A DNA stretch of 64,000 bases from the NCBI RefSeq assembly GCF_954871325.1, contig NC_088776.1, forward strand, positions 19,778,052 to 19,842,051, given 5' to 3'. Each line of letters starts with the position of its first letter. The first letter of the stretch is position 1. The notes under the pieces were generated by a model. It was given only the letters and a program-made list of their open reading frames with translations. It was not told the DNA's origin and did not search any database. Of this stretch, positions 23,985 through 37,400 are shown piece after piece. The stretch is from Gordionus sp. m RMFG-2023. Its lineage: Eukaryota > Nematomorpha > Gordioida > Chordodea > Parachordodidae. The translations under genes and the position numbers were made by a program.

Positions 23985-24110
23985 TTAATTTGCAATGTAA
24001 CTAGTTACTTTAAATATATTTTGACTAGTAACTGTAGCCACTAAACTTTTTAGAAATATAGTTTGTACCTGTAACTAATTACTCTTTAGTAACTTTAAAA
24101 AAAACTACTT
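23985..24110. repeat. GTAACTAGTTAC-type repeats
   Basis: GTAACTAGTTAC, GACTAGTAACTGTAG and CTGTAACTAATTAC occur in quick succession. These are the same subterminal motif as at 17766-17898 and 63180-63800. Confidence 0.45.
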
Positions 24111-24142
24111 GATATTATGAATTTTTTACTATTTTTTAAAGG

Positions 24143-24327
24143 CAGAGACACCATTTGCACGGCCCGGCCCAACCCCGAATTTCATATAAAAAAATTTTTG
24201 GTCAAGCCCGGATTTTTTAAAAATATATTATATTTATTTCTAATTTGAATGGCTAATAATGACGATTTAAAATATCCAGTTTTAAAATATACAGCCTGGG
24301 CCTGGCTTCCGGGGCCTGCGGCTTCTG
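24143..24327. mobile_element. short GGGCC-family element, copy 4
   Basis: It begins CAGAGACACCATTTGCACGG, which matches the reverse-complemented right end of copy 9 (GGTACCATTTGCACGG) at 62453. It ends with GGGGCCTGCGGCTTCTG, a degenerate inverse of CAGAGACCTGCAGGCCCC. Flanking octamers do not match, so it is old or rearranged. Confidence 0.6.
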
Positions 24328-24540
24328 CTATTTATATTATATTCTTAAGATCTAATGTTTTGTTATATTGTAAAAGAAAATGATATAATGATGAGTGGGA
24401 AGCTTAATTTTATTTATAAAATTACATAAGGCTTCATCTCAATATTAAATAAACGATGCCAAATGAAAAAAATTCCTAGTGATTTAAAAAAATTATTTAA
24501 AATAAAACTTTAATGAGTTTCAAAAATCGATCTTTATAAT

Positions 24541-24786
24541 AAAAATACATAATTGGAAGAAAGGCCTTTAGAAAAAAATCCCGAGAAAGTCAAATGGGCC
24601 CTGCATCTAAAAAATCTTTTAAGCCCGGTCCGATCCAAGAAAAATTTTTACATTTCTTTCAAAGATCGTAGTCAGATCGGCCGATCTAACATTAGAATGG
24701 GACCAATGTCGTATTCATTTTTGAATAGACCTACTCCCAAGTAGAGTCATATTACAATTTGTGAGAAACATTAGACCCATCTCTAC
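24541..24786. other. probable decayed GGGCC-family fragment
   Basis: It contains AAGCCCGGTCCGATC and GATCGGCCGATC, and ends in AGACCCATCTCTA, whose inverse TAGAGATGGGTCT resembles the family end TAGAGATCTGC. The left end is not recognisable. The 63-codon open frame at 24553-24744 is probably not a gene. Confidence 0.35.
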
Positions 24787-26862
24787 TGAAAATAATTGAC
24801 TTGACTCGACTGCTCATCAAATTACAATGATCATTTAAAATTCCTTTTTTACAACTATTTGGTTTTTTTGCGGGAATTCTTTTAATATAAACGTGAGTTG
24901 GTGGGTGGTCAACAAAAGATTAGGACAACGCGCACCTGTAATTGATGAAATTGGATATTTTGATTACCTTTCCTCATTTTTATGGTAATAAGCAAATTAG
25001 AATATGAATTAAATAATAAATAAAAAATATGCAATATATCGATGGCAAAATAAAAATTTTGGTAAATGATTACATTTGATAATATTGACATAATTTATGT
25101 AAGTTTAATCATAATTTATATGTAATTTATGATAATTTATCTAATATTAAGGTTAATATATGTAATATTTTTTATATTATAATTCACTTTTATAATTATG
25201 AAAAAAGCCAAAAACGTATAATCTGAGATATTTTGTGTGGGGGGGGGGGGGGATATTTAGCTGGGGTTTGGGCCAAATTTCTCCCTACCCCAGAGTAAGG
25301 CCTTGCTAGTCTTTCAGTATAAAACCTCGTGTTAATTTTATCAAAGCACCATAAATTTAAAAGAGCTGGAAATGTTAAAAATGTTCACCATAAATTTAAA
25401 AGAGCTGGAAATGTTGAAAATGGAAAAACATTAATAAACCTTTTAAAAATCATATTTAAAAATGGTTTATCTATTCGTTGAATTTTTAAAAAAAATCACA
25501 TATTCTACATAAATATTTGAAATTAAAAGTATAAATAGTTTCAGAATAAATTGCCATAATTGCGATATAAAGTGGTGCCACTGCCGAAGGAAGGTACGCC
25601 TGAAAATTATCGATTTGAGATAAATACTTCTTTGAGAACGCTTAAAAATGACTTCTTAGACAACCTAAGTGATTAAGGCTTGCTAGACCATTGATAAAAT
25701 CTCAATCTAAATTTAAAATATTAAACTAAATTATGCAATTTTATTTAAAAAAATTGCAAATTATTTAGTAAATAATCATATTATATATAGTTTAGCCTTG
25801 ATTTTTTGTTTTACAAATAAAATATCTTAGGTTTAAAAAAATTTTATTGAAAAATTTATCTTAATAGGACCTAAAAAATATGTGGTATATTATATTTAAT
25901 TTATAAGCTATAAGATTTCTGGGGACTATAAATTTTAACTAGTCAAAGCTGGAAGATGTTAAAAATATCATCATAACGGGAATTATACTTATTAATATTT
26001 TTAATTTTTGAGAGAATTTCAAAGGTTTTTTTACCTTAAAAATTAAAGGAAAAGATTTTGTTCTTAATTATTTTTTTACTAAGTGTGTTTGAAATTTAAA
26101 AATTTCCCTAATTTATGAATTTTAAACTCGTTTTTATAATGTTATATTATTTATAGAACTATATCTCAGTTGAAGTACAAAATATATATGTTTTTATTAA
26201 TGATAAAATATTAATAAATTTTGTATAAAATATTTTTTTGGTCAAATTTCCGCCTTTTTTAGTAAAAGTCCCTTAAGCTTTTTAACATTTATCTAACATC
26301 TCAGCATCTTAAAAAACATTTTAAAAGAATTTTTACTTCATTTATATTAGAAAAGGCCTAAAATAGAAAAATAATGAAAATTATTAATATATATTAAGAC
26401 TTTATTTTTTGACATTACAAATTGTTTTAATTTAATTTTAATTCTTTAACTTGTTTTAGGCTAACGGAGTAACCCGGAGTTTGGCCCTGGGCTGTGTCAA
26501 AATTAGACAACATTTAAGGGCACCCAAATTTGTTTTCCTATGCATTTACAAGTGAATTGTAATTGAAAAAAAATTAAAAATATTACAATGATTATGCTCA
26601 ATCAGCAATATTGTGCAAATTATTTATATTGTACTATAATGTGTCACAATTTACATAAATATTACTTAATTGATATTCTAATCTGCTTATTTTTAAAACC
26701 CGTTTTATGATTTTTTTTAATGCCTCAATAAATTTGAGTTTTTGAAAGGAAAAGTCTTGTATTTTTATTTAAATGATTTTATCTTAAAGATATAAAAATA
26801 AAGTTCAAAATTAACTTATTAACCTGCGCCAAACGGGTACTGTAGTCACACTTCATTATAAC
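24787..26862. other. AT-rich DNA with a G-run and a 39-bp tandem duplication
   Basis: A run of about 13 G occurs at 25240-25252, followed by C-rich sequence. ACCATAAATTTAAAAGAGCTGG is repeated at 25348 and 25387 (period 39). No gene or transposase signature was recognised. Confidence 0.4.
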
Positions 26863-27197
26863 TAATGCCCTGTAAGTCGGCCCAATATTCGATTAAGAAA
26901 ATTAGGCCAGTCTATGCTCGGCCCTTAAAAATATTCTAAAAATAAATTGAGATTGTTTTCTTTAAAATAAATACAATTTTAATTAAAATTCTCTGGGATT
27001 CGGATAAAGCAATTATTGATTTTTTAACCTGGTAAAATTATATTTTTCAATAAAAATTTTTGCCTCGAGCCAGGTTCGAGCTTATAATAAAAAAAATTTG
27101 GGTCGGTTCTGAAAAAATAAAAATTTAGGCCTAGCTCTTTAAAAAAATTTAAATATTTGGGCCGGGCCGAGCAAAAAATATAAAATGCAGGGCTATA
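26863..27197. mobile_element. GGGCC-family element, copy 5
   Basis: The left end TAATGCCCTGTAAGTCGGCCC and the inverted right end TATAGCCCTGCATTTTAT...GCTCGGCCCGGCCC correspond. Three GGGCC/GGGTCGG motifs lie in the right half. No target duplication is seen, which suggests an old copy. Confidence 0.6.
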
Positions 27198-29349
27198 GGT
27201 TCTGTAGAAATAAGTAATCCTTAGAAACATGTTGGGACTCTACATGCATCCCATAAGCTAATGAAAATATTACCTTATTGGAAAAATCTACCCTCCTACC
27301 CTTCCTCTCTTTAAAATAATACTCCCTACCCCCAATTTGCAAATATATAAGTTCATATCAAAATAGGCAATAAAAGGGGAATCCAAATCAACCAATCCCC
27401 CCAGCTCCCCCTGCATTTTATTCAAATGACTATGGCCTCTTCATAACTCCTACCCCCTTCAATTTAGATTTTGCATCATACTCCTACCCACATGGTAAAA
27501 AATCCTGGGATATGTACAATAGTAGTGAGGTAGCTATACAAAGTGCCGAAGTACCTCCTTTTTAAAATCCAGTCCTAATTTGATAAAATACATTAAGCTC
27601 TTTATTTTTTGAAAATTAGCAACCATTTCACTAAATTCATTACATACAATAAATTTTAACAGACAAAATTCATCAATCATGAAAAATTGTTATTCGATTT
27701 GAAATTGATAGCACAAATACTTTGATGTAAAAAATTAAATACGTCCTTTTGTAATAAATATACTTATTATTTATTAATAAGATTAGCAAGAAAAATTATT
27801 TGAGGGGGGATATCTTAATTTTTTCACCCCTCCTACGTTGAGTTTATTATTTTGGTATTGGAAAGGGAGTGAATATATTCAAAAAATATTTAGATTGATT
27901 CCGTTAGTAGAGGAGACCTGTGTATTTTGCATTTTTAGCATAAAGATTTTTAACAAATGCAAAACAAATTATAAATCATTGTGTAGCTCAAACCCTCATC
28001 TGTAAAATAAAAAAATGTGCCATTTTCGTCTTTCTACCCCAAAATGATTAAATAACTTAGCACCAGAGTAAATAGGTTAAAATAAAATTGAACATAACTA
28101 TTATTTATTAAATAGAATACTAGTAATTTTGACATCGATTTATTGCTTTTAATTATAAACTAATGAATACAATATGTGTATGTAAAAAAATTAACAATAT
28201 TAGCACATTTAGAATGTGCCAATTTTAGATTTTTAAAATTTTTATTCCATATAACATCCATATATTATTTACTAAGGTTCCTTTTTGCTCAGCAAATTCT
28301 TTTTATATGATGTTTTAGATGTTATTTTTTTACAACTTTAATCAGATGCAAATTTTAACCGTTATATTCATAGCTGCCTAACTCCAAGATGAGATTTATT
28401 ATATAAATAGTTATTGCCAGAATTCTAGCTAAGCTATTAACTTCCAATAAATTTTATTTTATAGTTAAAAGTTTAAAGAATTTACTTGCAATATTTAAAT
28501 AAGATAAATATAATTTCTTAAAAGTTAAAAATACTAGAAGGCATTATTGGTTTTTTGGCAAAATATATAAAACGGTAAAATCTGGTAAGTGATGAACATA
28601 GGCAAAAAATAATATATATATAAATACATCCTCACACTAAGTTTAAGGTCTTAATACTTGAGTACTAAAAAGTTATTCGTCTTAACATTGTTATCCAGTC
28701 AATCGCTTTACCTTGATCTCTTTACATATTTTATTCTATCTTTTAATTTATTTTTATATTATTAATTTTAAATGTAGCATAAAGATTATCTATGAAAAAT
28801 TTACTACTATAAATATTGCTCTACATCGGTAAACATACCTTTACTTAAAATTGATTTATATTTGGAGTAAATAAAGAGAATTCATATTTAGGCCAAAGCT
28901 TGATATGGACTAGGTGGGATATTACATATGTCAGCGTTAATTTGTTTTTTCAGTCGGTGTGTTATTTTTTCAACTTTAACAGCATTTATAATAAGCGTGA
29001 TCTGCTCAAACGATGAGAAATTATTCTGATGAAATTACAGCTGGATTCGTCAGAGTTATAATACTTTTTGAATACGTAAACAACTGTCACGATTTCATAA
29101 TTCCGCTCCGTATTTATAAATTATACATATTACTGGCTTGCTTTTGTAAATTAAGCGAATAATTTCGTATCGCTTGAGAAAATCCTCCATACTTTAAATA
29201 CAGCATAAGGTATAAATGTTTTAAAAAAACTCAATTTTGCCGATGTTAAAGAAGGATCAACATTTAGGTCAAAGTATTACCTAAGCCTCAACTTTTCACC
29301 AAAATATGGCAGATGGGTTCGGCACTATTTTGTCAGAATCTATATCCTA
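27198..29349. other. AT-rich DNA with a C-rich block, no gene recognised
   Basis: Positions 27288-27490 are unusually C-rich on the plus strand (CCTCCTACCCTTCCTCTC, ACTCCTACCCCCTTC) and low in G. The rest is plain AT-rich sequence without a family signature. Confidence 0.4.
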
Positions 29350-29640
29350 AGGGATGTAATTTTTTTCGGCTAAGCCTACTCTGTGATTTTTAGAAAATTT
29401 TGCCATAAACTTTGAACTCAATATAATTTATTACTAGTTTTTTCATAAATTTTTTTTTTAATTTCAAATGACATAAAAGTTAAGGGTAAAATTTTTTAAA
29501 ATTTATAGAGGTATTCCAAATATACTGGAATATATTTCATGCAAAATCAGATTTTAAGATTCAAAAAACCTTTTGAAAAATTGATTTAAATTTGAAAAAA
29601 CACATTCTTTGAATAAACACATTGACGCTAACATATATAA
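29350..29640. repeat. dispersed repeat with inverted-repeat core, copy A
   Basis: The arms GATTTTTAGAAAATTTTGCCAT and, reverse complemented, CTATAAATTTTAAAAAATTTTACC form a long imperfect hairpin. The right part, AGGTATTCCAAATATACTGGAATA...AAATCAGATTT...ACACATTGACGCTAACAT, matches 34200-34430. Probably an old DNA element; the class is not recognised. Confidence 0.5.
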
Positions 29641-31502
29641 TTTCATATGATAATTCATAACATAAATACACAATATTTTGAGAAATTTTGATTAATTTTT
29701 TTATATTATATATGCGTCAAAATTTTGATTTTAGTGTTATACTAAGACTTAATAATAATATATGCATTTTGAAAGATAGAAGAAAAAAAATTTGGACAAG
29801 AAAAAAAATATATTAACTTAATTTTTTTTTTAAATATAAAAAAAATAATCTGATTAATTGACTGAATAAATATGATTAATTTTATTGTCATAAAAATATA
29901 TAAATAAATAAATCATAACAATACATTTTAATAAAATTTATATTATATTAATGTTTAATTTAATGTACTTAAATATAAATAATAAAGTGGTGAAAAAATG
30001 ATTTATTATACTAAACCAACCATCTTCCTTATCTTTTATTAATTTAATATTACATATACGATTACATTTAATCCATAACTTGACTTCATTCGACAAATAA
30101 AATGTTTGATTTATTTATGACATTTGTATTAGAAATAGAAATAGTATATTTCTGACTTTTCCTTATAAAAATAAATAAGCGCATTTGAATCGCATAAGAA
30201 AATCCAATTTATACATATTTTGTCTCATGCATATTAAACGATTCTTAGAATGATAAATGATTGGGAATTATTTTAAAGTGTGTATTTGTGATCAAGAAAA
30301 TACATAATATATGAATATTTCACATTTTTTGACTTTTATGTTGAATATTTCTTTTTAAAAAATTTTGAATATCCGATAAAAGTTTTATTAATAATTTATA
30401 GTATATCAATTCGTTTAAAATCAGGTACATTTTAGAACCATAGGTGTGCCTGTTCTTATATATTCTCATTTATAATACAGAAATATTTGGGTATTATATC
30501 TATGCTTTGATATTAATAATTTATTAAAATTTGAAACATTTTCATAAATTTGTTATTTGAAATATTTTCATAAATGATCAAAAAAAATAAAGGGATGTAA
30601 AAGAAGCTAAAGTTGTCTCAATGCATTCTAATTTTCTGCGTATGTTTTAAACTCGAAATTTTTCATTTGGCACTTCAAATAGTCTCATATGTTATCATTT
30701 AACCCGCCGACAATTAATCCCTACATATTCATTGAGCAAAAAAATTAATATTTAAATTTATAAATAATACGAATAAATATTTTGTTTCCATCCAGTGACT
30801 TATAAATTTTTTTTACCCCCTATAATTAATTGGTATTAGTTCAGTTAATTCAACCCTTTGAATTTAATTTAATTATAACTTTATTTCTATATAAACAAAT
30901 GAATTATCTTATCTTTACATAGGGTCTAAAAAAATTTAAACTTTTTGTTTGCATATTGATATCCAAATTTATATGCCTACAATTGTAATTAAGAAATAAT
31001 AAATTTAAAAATAATTTTGTTAAAAAAAATCGTTATATTTATATGAGATTACCCTTGATTTAACCCGCTTTGCTTTCGCGAAATGACAATAATTTAACTT
31101 TTGCATATATAGGAAAAAAACTAACTAATTTATCCTGAGCCAATTCTTCTTTTTTATAATCCCGTAGAGAGTATATTACAAAATAACTACTAATATAATT
31201 ATTATGATTATTTTTTTGATTTGTTATGATATAATAACCAAAAATAACAAATATAACTTTTTTGACTTAAATTAGAAAACCAATATTTAAAAAAAAATTA
31301 TATAAATATAAAGAATATATTTATATAATATCTTATATAGATTTTTAAACCCCGATTTAAAAAAATTTAAATTTCGTTTAAAAGTATATGAATAATAATA
31401 ATGTATATATTTATTTTATAATTTAAGCAATGTCAGGAGCGATTCAAAATCAAATTTCTTAAAGAATAAAGATCAAAATCATTTATCTAGAAATAGTTAC
31501 AG
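29641..31502. other. very AT-rich DNA upstream of the receptor exon
   Basis: No gene or repeat family is recognised. It may contain intron or regulatory sequence of the receptor gene, but nothing can be shown from the sequence. Confidence 0.35.
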
Positions 31503-31516
31503 CTAATGATGACTAT

Positions 31517-32167
31517 ATGGACTTCGAACTATCAAAGTTACTGATATATAAAGCCAATAGGGTTTTAAATTTATTCTCCCACTCTAGTTATAATAATCAA
31601 CTATTGATTATAGTTAACCTCGATGTAAAGGTCAATCGAAAAATCTTTCACATATTAAGAAACCCCTATGGTATTTTTACCTCAGAAACTTATTATTATC
31701 ACTTAAAAAATATAACAAAAATATTTTCCCGATATCTTAAATTCTATGAAATACTATCATCATTTAAACATTCGCATATTTCACATCGGGTTTTTTGTCT
31801 TAGACTTATCGACTCTAAAACAGATTCAAGATTCATGGGCATAGTAATCGTGGACAAGGTATCTTTAAAATCGAACGCAACAGACATCCACTATATTCCC
31901 CTCATACCTTTGAGTTATAACACTGAAAATTATCATTTTAACACGCATACAAAAAACAACTATTCAAACAATATATCTGCTAATATTCAAACCCATCAAA
32001 CTTCTATTGGACATCCCCATGGTATATTTTTTGACATACCGGACCCAACTTTAGATCTAATAGTGATAATTCCTTTAGGTATTCTCTTATTCACCTTTTG
32101 CATTTTGACGATATTCGGAAACTTTATGGTTATCTACGTTATCAAAAAAGATCGCAAACTTCAAACG
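31517..32167 (+). CDS. class A (rhodopsin-like) GPCR, N-terminal exon with TM1
   Basis: The open frame encodes about 180 residues of extracellular N-terminus. It has four N-glycosylation sequons (around residues 65, 120, 148 and 152). A hydrophobic helix follows, LIVIIPLGILLFTFCILTIF, then GNFMVIYVIKKDRKLQT. The G-N pair is the conserved TM1 motif (Asn1.50), and KDRKLQT is the first intracellular loop of aminergic and muscarinic-like receptors, in which N-Y-F normally follows. The frame stops at a GTATAA splice donor directly after LQT (32168), so the rest must be in later exons, which I cannot find in the window. The ATG at 31517 is the first in frame, but the frame stays open upstream with a possible acceptor (TTACAG at about 31497-31502), so this may not be the first exon. 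The ligand cannot be inferred. Confidence 0.75.
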
Positions 32168-34199
32168 GTATAATCTATAATTATATATTTATTTGCTTCT
32201 TCATAATTTTTCTCATGAATTTGTTTAAACATTATGTTCAATTTTTACAAATACATGTATAATTAAATATTAACATACATATACTCAAGAGCTATTCCTT
32301 CTTTTTTGATGATAGTGATCGGATTACCATGTTATAAATTTGATTGTTAAAAAAATCGATTTGAATAATCACTAAATAAGAAATCATTAGAGGGAGGTGG
32401 TGACCTTTTTTTGACTCCAAACATAAATTTAGATTATCATAAATTATATCGTATTTTGACAACTCCATTATTATAAATTCGTTTATTTTTCACTTGGCAA
32501 TAAAATTTACTTTAACATAATATACATAAATACTAGATCAGCTACTTAATTTTTTTTTAAATAAAATTGAATTTAAAACTCATTAAATTTTAATTTTTGA
32601 GATCAATTATTATAAATATATATTATAGCTACGATCACATTTACGAGCAGGGGAATATATTTTTTAAGTCAACAAATCTTATCTTATTGATTTGATAGTC
32701 GAATTATGATGCTATGTATAATATAGGTATGAAATTAGTTGTGTTGTTAAGGAAGGGTTTGCTTTGCATACCCAAATTTAATTTCTCACGAGTAAAATAT
32801 TTTATATTCTAGTACGAAGATCGAGGTAAGTTTTCACTTTTTCTTCAAACCACAATATTCAATTGAATTTTATAAAAACTATACATTTTTAAAAATTTCA
32901 AAAAAATATTTTTTTTGGTAAGCTTTTAACGCGTTATCATAATAAAAAAAAAGTTGATTTAGAATGTCTAAATATTAAAAGCTATTGGCATCATTACAAA
33001 ACCTGAGATTAAAAATTAATCATATTAGAAATGTGCATAGTGCGTGACCCATCAGGATTCACTTTCACTATTTTCGTGATTTGCAATTTATCACCCACTC
33101 ATTATAACTTTCTGAAATCATTCACGAACCTTATAGGTCACTCACGATGCTCCTCTCAAAACCATATCATTAAAACCATCTTTTTTTAAATTAGGGAAGA
33201 AACGATTAAAAAAAATTTATGCCAATATTTAAAAAAATATATGGAACTCTAATATATTTTTCTGTTTTAAAAAAAACTATTTGTCTGTACAATATGTAAT
33301 ATAAATTGGAATGTTTAAATTATACTTAATAAAAAAGAAAAACAAAATTTAAAAGTAATTTTTTATCAATCCATATCTAACTAATAAATATTGATTTTTT
33401 TGCTTTTATGTTAGAAAAAATGTTGCGAATTTTACATATATTTAATTTAAATTGCTTTTCCTTCTCCAGAAATGTATATATTTATTTTAATTTAAATTAC
33501 ATTTTAGTAAACTTGATCTTAGGTTTATAAATTTTACTTGATTTAATATACCCAGTGTTGCCAGTTATTAAAGTGAGAGTGATGCATGTATCTATTGTGG
33601 TCTGGAGTTCCGTCTCGGGCATATTCATTTAGGACTCGGTCCAGTTGGACATTGATTTTAATTTTTAACCCTCATAATGGATATGAGTATCTTAAATTAT
33701 AAAATATTAAAAATGTTCTCATTATATAGGCTGTGATGGGCATAAGGAAAATATAACACTTCAAGAATGGGAGTAATTTTTTGGAAATTTATTTTTAAAT
33801 ATGAATGTTATTTATACAAATACAATAGAATCAAACCTGTCTAATTTGGGTTGGGATTAAGATTTTTGCCCAACTTAAAAAGTTGGCCAATTTATTAAGA
33901 TTTTTTACTTTTAAAATAATTTTTACTATCTGTTATACTCTTAGTTTAGCAAAAAGTGAGATTATATTCAACCTTTCCAATAATTTTTTTATTTTTATTA
34001 ATTCATCAAAATCATGAGTAAAATCATGAATTTATGTTAGCAACAATGTATTATTCCGGTTATTTAAACTTTAAATCATTTTTCGAGCTCATTTTTTAAA
34101 TTAAAAAATCTAATTTTACCAGAAATGTATTCCACATGTTTAGAATATACTTATTTTATGAATTTTCGACAATTTTTATTAACCTTACAGTCATTTATA
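32168..34199. other. AT-rich DNA, presumably receptor intron, with a small palindromic element
   Basis: It begins with the GPCR splice donor. No TM2 exon is recognised. A candidate short inverted-repeat element lies at 33035-33150. CCAGTGTTGCCAG near 33552 resembles a hAT terminus but has no partner. Confidence 0.4.
33035..33150. repeat. 116-bp palindromic element
   Basis: The left arm GCATAGTGCGTGACCCATCAGG and the right arm, reverse complemented GCATCGTGAGTGACCTATAAGG, pair over about 25-30 bp. No target duplication is apparent. It is probably a small MITE. Confidence 0.45.
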
Positions 34200-34430
34200 T
34201 TTCATATAAAAAATCTATGGAAAAACTAATATAAATTATATTAAGTTCAAAAGTTCATGGCAAAATTATCTGAAATTTATAGGGTAGGTATTCCAAACAT
34301 GATATGGAATACATTTCCGATTAAATCAGATTTAAAAAAACGCGATCAACAAATGATTTAAAGTTGAAAAATAACACATTGAGGGGAAAGGGAAAAACAC
34401 ATTGTCGCTAACATTTACATAAACTCCTAT
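34200..34430. repeat. dispersed repeat with inverted-repeat core, copy B
   Basis: It shares AGGTATTCCAAACATG, ACATTTCCGATTAAATCAG and ACACATTGTCGCTAACAT with 29350-29640. It also contains TTAAGTTCAAAAGTTCATGGCAAAATT, which matches the reverse complement of the left arm of that copy. Confidence 0.5.
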
Positions 34431-37400
34431 AAAATAAGAATATATAAGATTATTATAAAATGGTTGTATAAAAAATAAGAATATAATTAATTTATGAAAT
34501 AAAGATGTTATCTTTATTTATTTTGTAATGTTTTATTTGCATTGGTGTATCATATACCTTCTTTGAATTTATAAATAGTGTGAAGTGAACAGTTCTTTTA
34601 GTAATTAGCACATTCTTTTTGAGTATAATATATAAATTTAATATTTATTTTATTAGCAATAACTCATTATATTTGTTTTCTCTATTAATTTTGTTATTTG
34701 ACATAAATAGAATTAAAATGAAGATAAGATTTTATTATATAAATGAATGAAAAAACAGATTCCCACTTTATAGATGTCTTACGCAAATGGACGATTAAAA
34801 ATATGCTCACTTTCCAAAATAAGCCGTTGTCCAATGTATCAAGTCATTTTATAATCGTAGTTAGGAATTTTATTGGAACACAAAGTTTTGGTCAAATTAA
34901 AAAGTTACTCGAGTTATCATGAGCGCAAATTAGACATTGACTAATTACATTAAGTTAAACAATTTTATAAGAAAGTTGTTTCAAATATATGGAAATATTT
35001 TGGAATAAATAATATACTGTATAACTGCGAATGCTATATAAACTAGTTTAAAAATATGAATAGTTTCTTATAAAGTAACACCAATAGGTATTGATAAAAT
35101 TTAGTTGTAAACAATTTCAAATAAGTCTTTGTTTAAAAAAAATTCACGAGCATATTTAATCAGGACATTGGTGCTGGTCATGTTAACTTAAAAAGTAAGT
35201 CGTAATATTTAGATCTATAAACATTATATTGATTGATGGTTACCATTTCATATGAAAAGTGGAGAAAACAAGCAAAAATATGTAATCGCATAAATAAAAA
35301 TAACACTTATATACTTAAATTAACCAGATATTTATGATGGGGAGTTTAAATTAATTAACGATGACTTTAAATAAAACAATTTTCAATTAGCAGAATTTCA
35401 AAATGATACCATAAATTATTTATAAATTTTCCAGGGTTGTTTAAGTATCATATTTTATTTAATAATAAAAGTGAGAGATGGAATTTAATATTATGAATGC
35501 AATGGTATCACTGGCTAAATGAGTTATTTTTAAAGGTAAGGAGAAATAATGGTGAAATCTGAAAAAGGCGGGGGAAAACGGAAAGGCAAGAGATAAGAAA
35601 ATAAAGAGAATTATGTTGTGGGGGCTAAGAAGAATTTTAAGAGGAGCGTAGCAATTTCGAAAACATAGGGAAAGAAAATACTATCAAGAGACGAATCCGA
35701 GAAAAGGCCAGAATATAATACAGCTGATAGTCAAACAAATAGGTAAAATGGCTGAATATAATTATGCAGACAAGGTTGATAAAGAAGAATTACTGGTTCA
35801 TTTGCTTCCGGGTTACTAATAAGACAATGAATGAATAAGTTATACCTCAAACAATTAAACATTGTTCACTAACATTTATTCTTGAAATCTATGAAAGTTT
35901 AATACCGTTTCAGATGTATTGATTAAAAATTATAAGATAAATTTAAATAACTCATTTGAAATTAGATTTTAAATGACGATTTTAACTAGTGAAGGGAGCT
36001 GAATTCACATTCGCGATCATAGAAACTTAATAATCTTCTGTTACAAACAACATAATTACGGGTTATATGGTTTTTTAAAAAATACTAAATAAAACCATAG
36101 ATATAACAAAAATTTATATTTTAAACAAAGTCTAATTTATTTATTAGAATAATTTTAATAAATTTAATTATAATTATATCAAAAAATGATTCGAAGCCTT
36201 TATCCTTTTAAAGTTTGTAGAAAAAAGTAGTTTATTAGCTACTATATAAATGGAAATCTTTTTAAAACTCAAACAAGAAAAAATTTATACTAATATATTT
36301 TTTTTACTTATCTTATAATTCATTTTCTATTATTAATTTTTTTTTAAATAATTTCATTTTTATATAACTATAAATATAATTACCGGTTATAGCTGTTACA
36401 TTTAATATATTTATCTTTAATTAAATTAGGTTATAATAAAAAGTTAAATTTTAAAAAAATAATAAATTTAAATATAATAAGAATAAACTAATTATAAGCC
36501 ATATTACGTTAATAAGTAGATTATTTAAAATAGACTTAAATTTCACATGACATTTGATATTGAATAAATTTGAGAACTTTTTATTTTTTTAAAATATTTT
36601 TTATTTTTTAAATATATTTCATTTTGATATAGTTTACTTTATAAATTTTAATCAGTTTTAAATAAATTAAAAACTAAAAAAATTGTTTATATAATATTAA
36701 ATATTATATAGAATTTTAATTCTAAGAAAGGTATATATTATAGTTGAATGTCAATCCTAGTATAATGTAATAAAATTTTACGGAAAATGGCTATTTATAT
36801 ATTATATTATTCATAAGGTTATAATCATAATTTACTATATGTTGAGAATTTATAATATAATTATAATAATTAATATAATACAATATATAATAAAAATATA
36901 ATATTTCTTTTTATTATTATGAGGAATAAATTTATTCCTAATTATAAAAAACTTAGATAATAATAATAATTAAATAGCCATTACTATAGAACATGTTTTT
37001 TTTCACCTTCAACTTTTTTATTCATACATAATACTTTAATTAAATACAATAATCACTCTAGATAGGAGTAAATGCTTAGGCAATTGGACCAGCAGTTTTG
37101 AGAGAAATCTGTTGACGAAGATGGAATTCTTCGTTGGGGTCGCCTGTATTCTGTTCCCCTTTTTTACCTAAGGTTTTAGTAAAATTATATTATCAAACAT
37201 TCCTAAGTTGTTGACAACGATTGGCATGTGCACTGTATTTGTGAGGCCAGCATATCTGTTTTTTTAAGGATTACCCCTTGTGTTTTTGTTTATCCGAACA
37301 TTGTATCCGCGAATCTAATATAAGTTATTAAAAATTTTGTGAGGAAAGTTATTGTCTTAGAATTTCTGGAGTATTCGAATTTTATCCTTCTCGATGGCAG

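Noticed and set aside
23961-24142. TTAAAAGG after GGGCC copy 3 and TTTAAAGG before copy 4 as a shared target duplication of one composite element
   Set aside because: The octamers are AT-rich, differ at one position and are on the wrong sides for a single insertion; likely chance.
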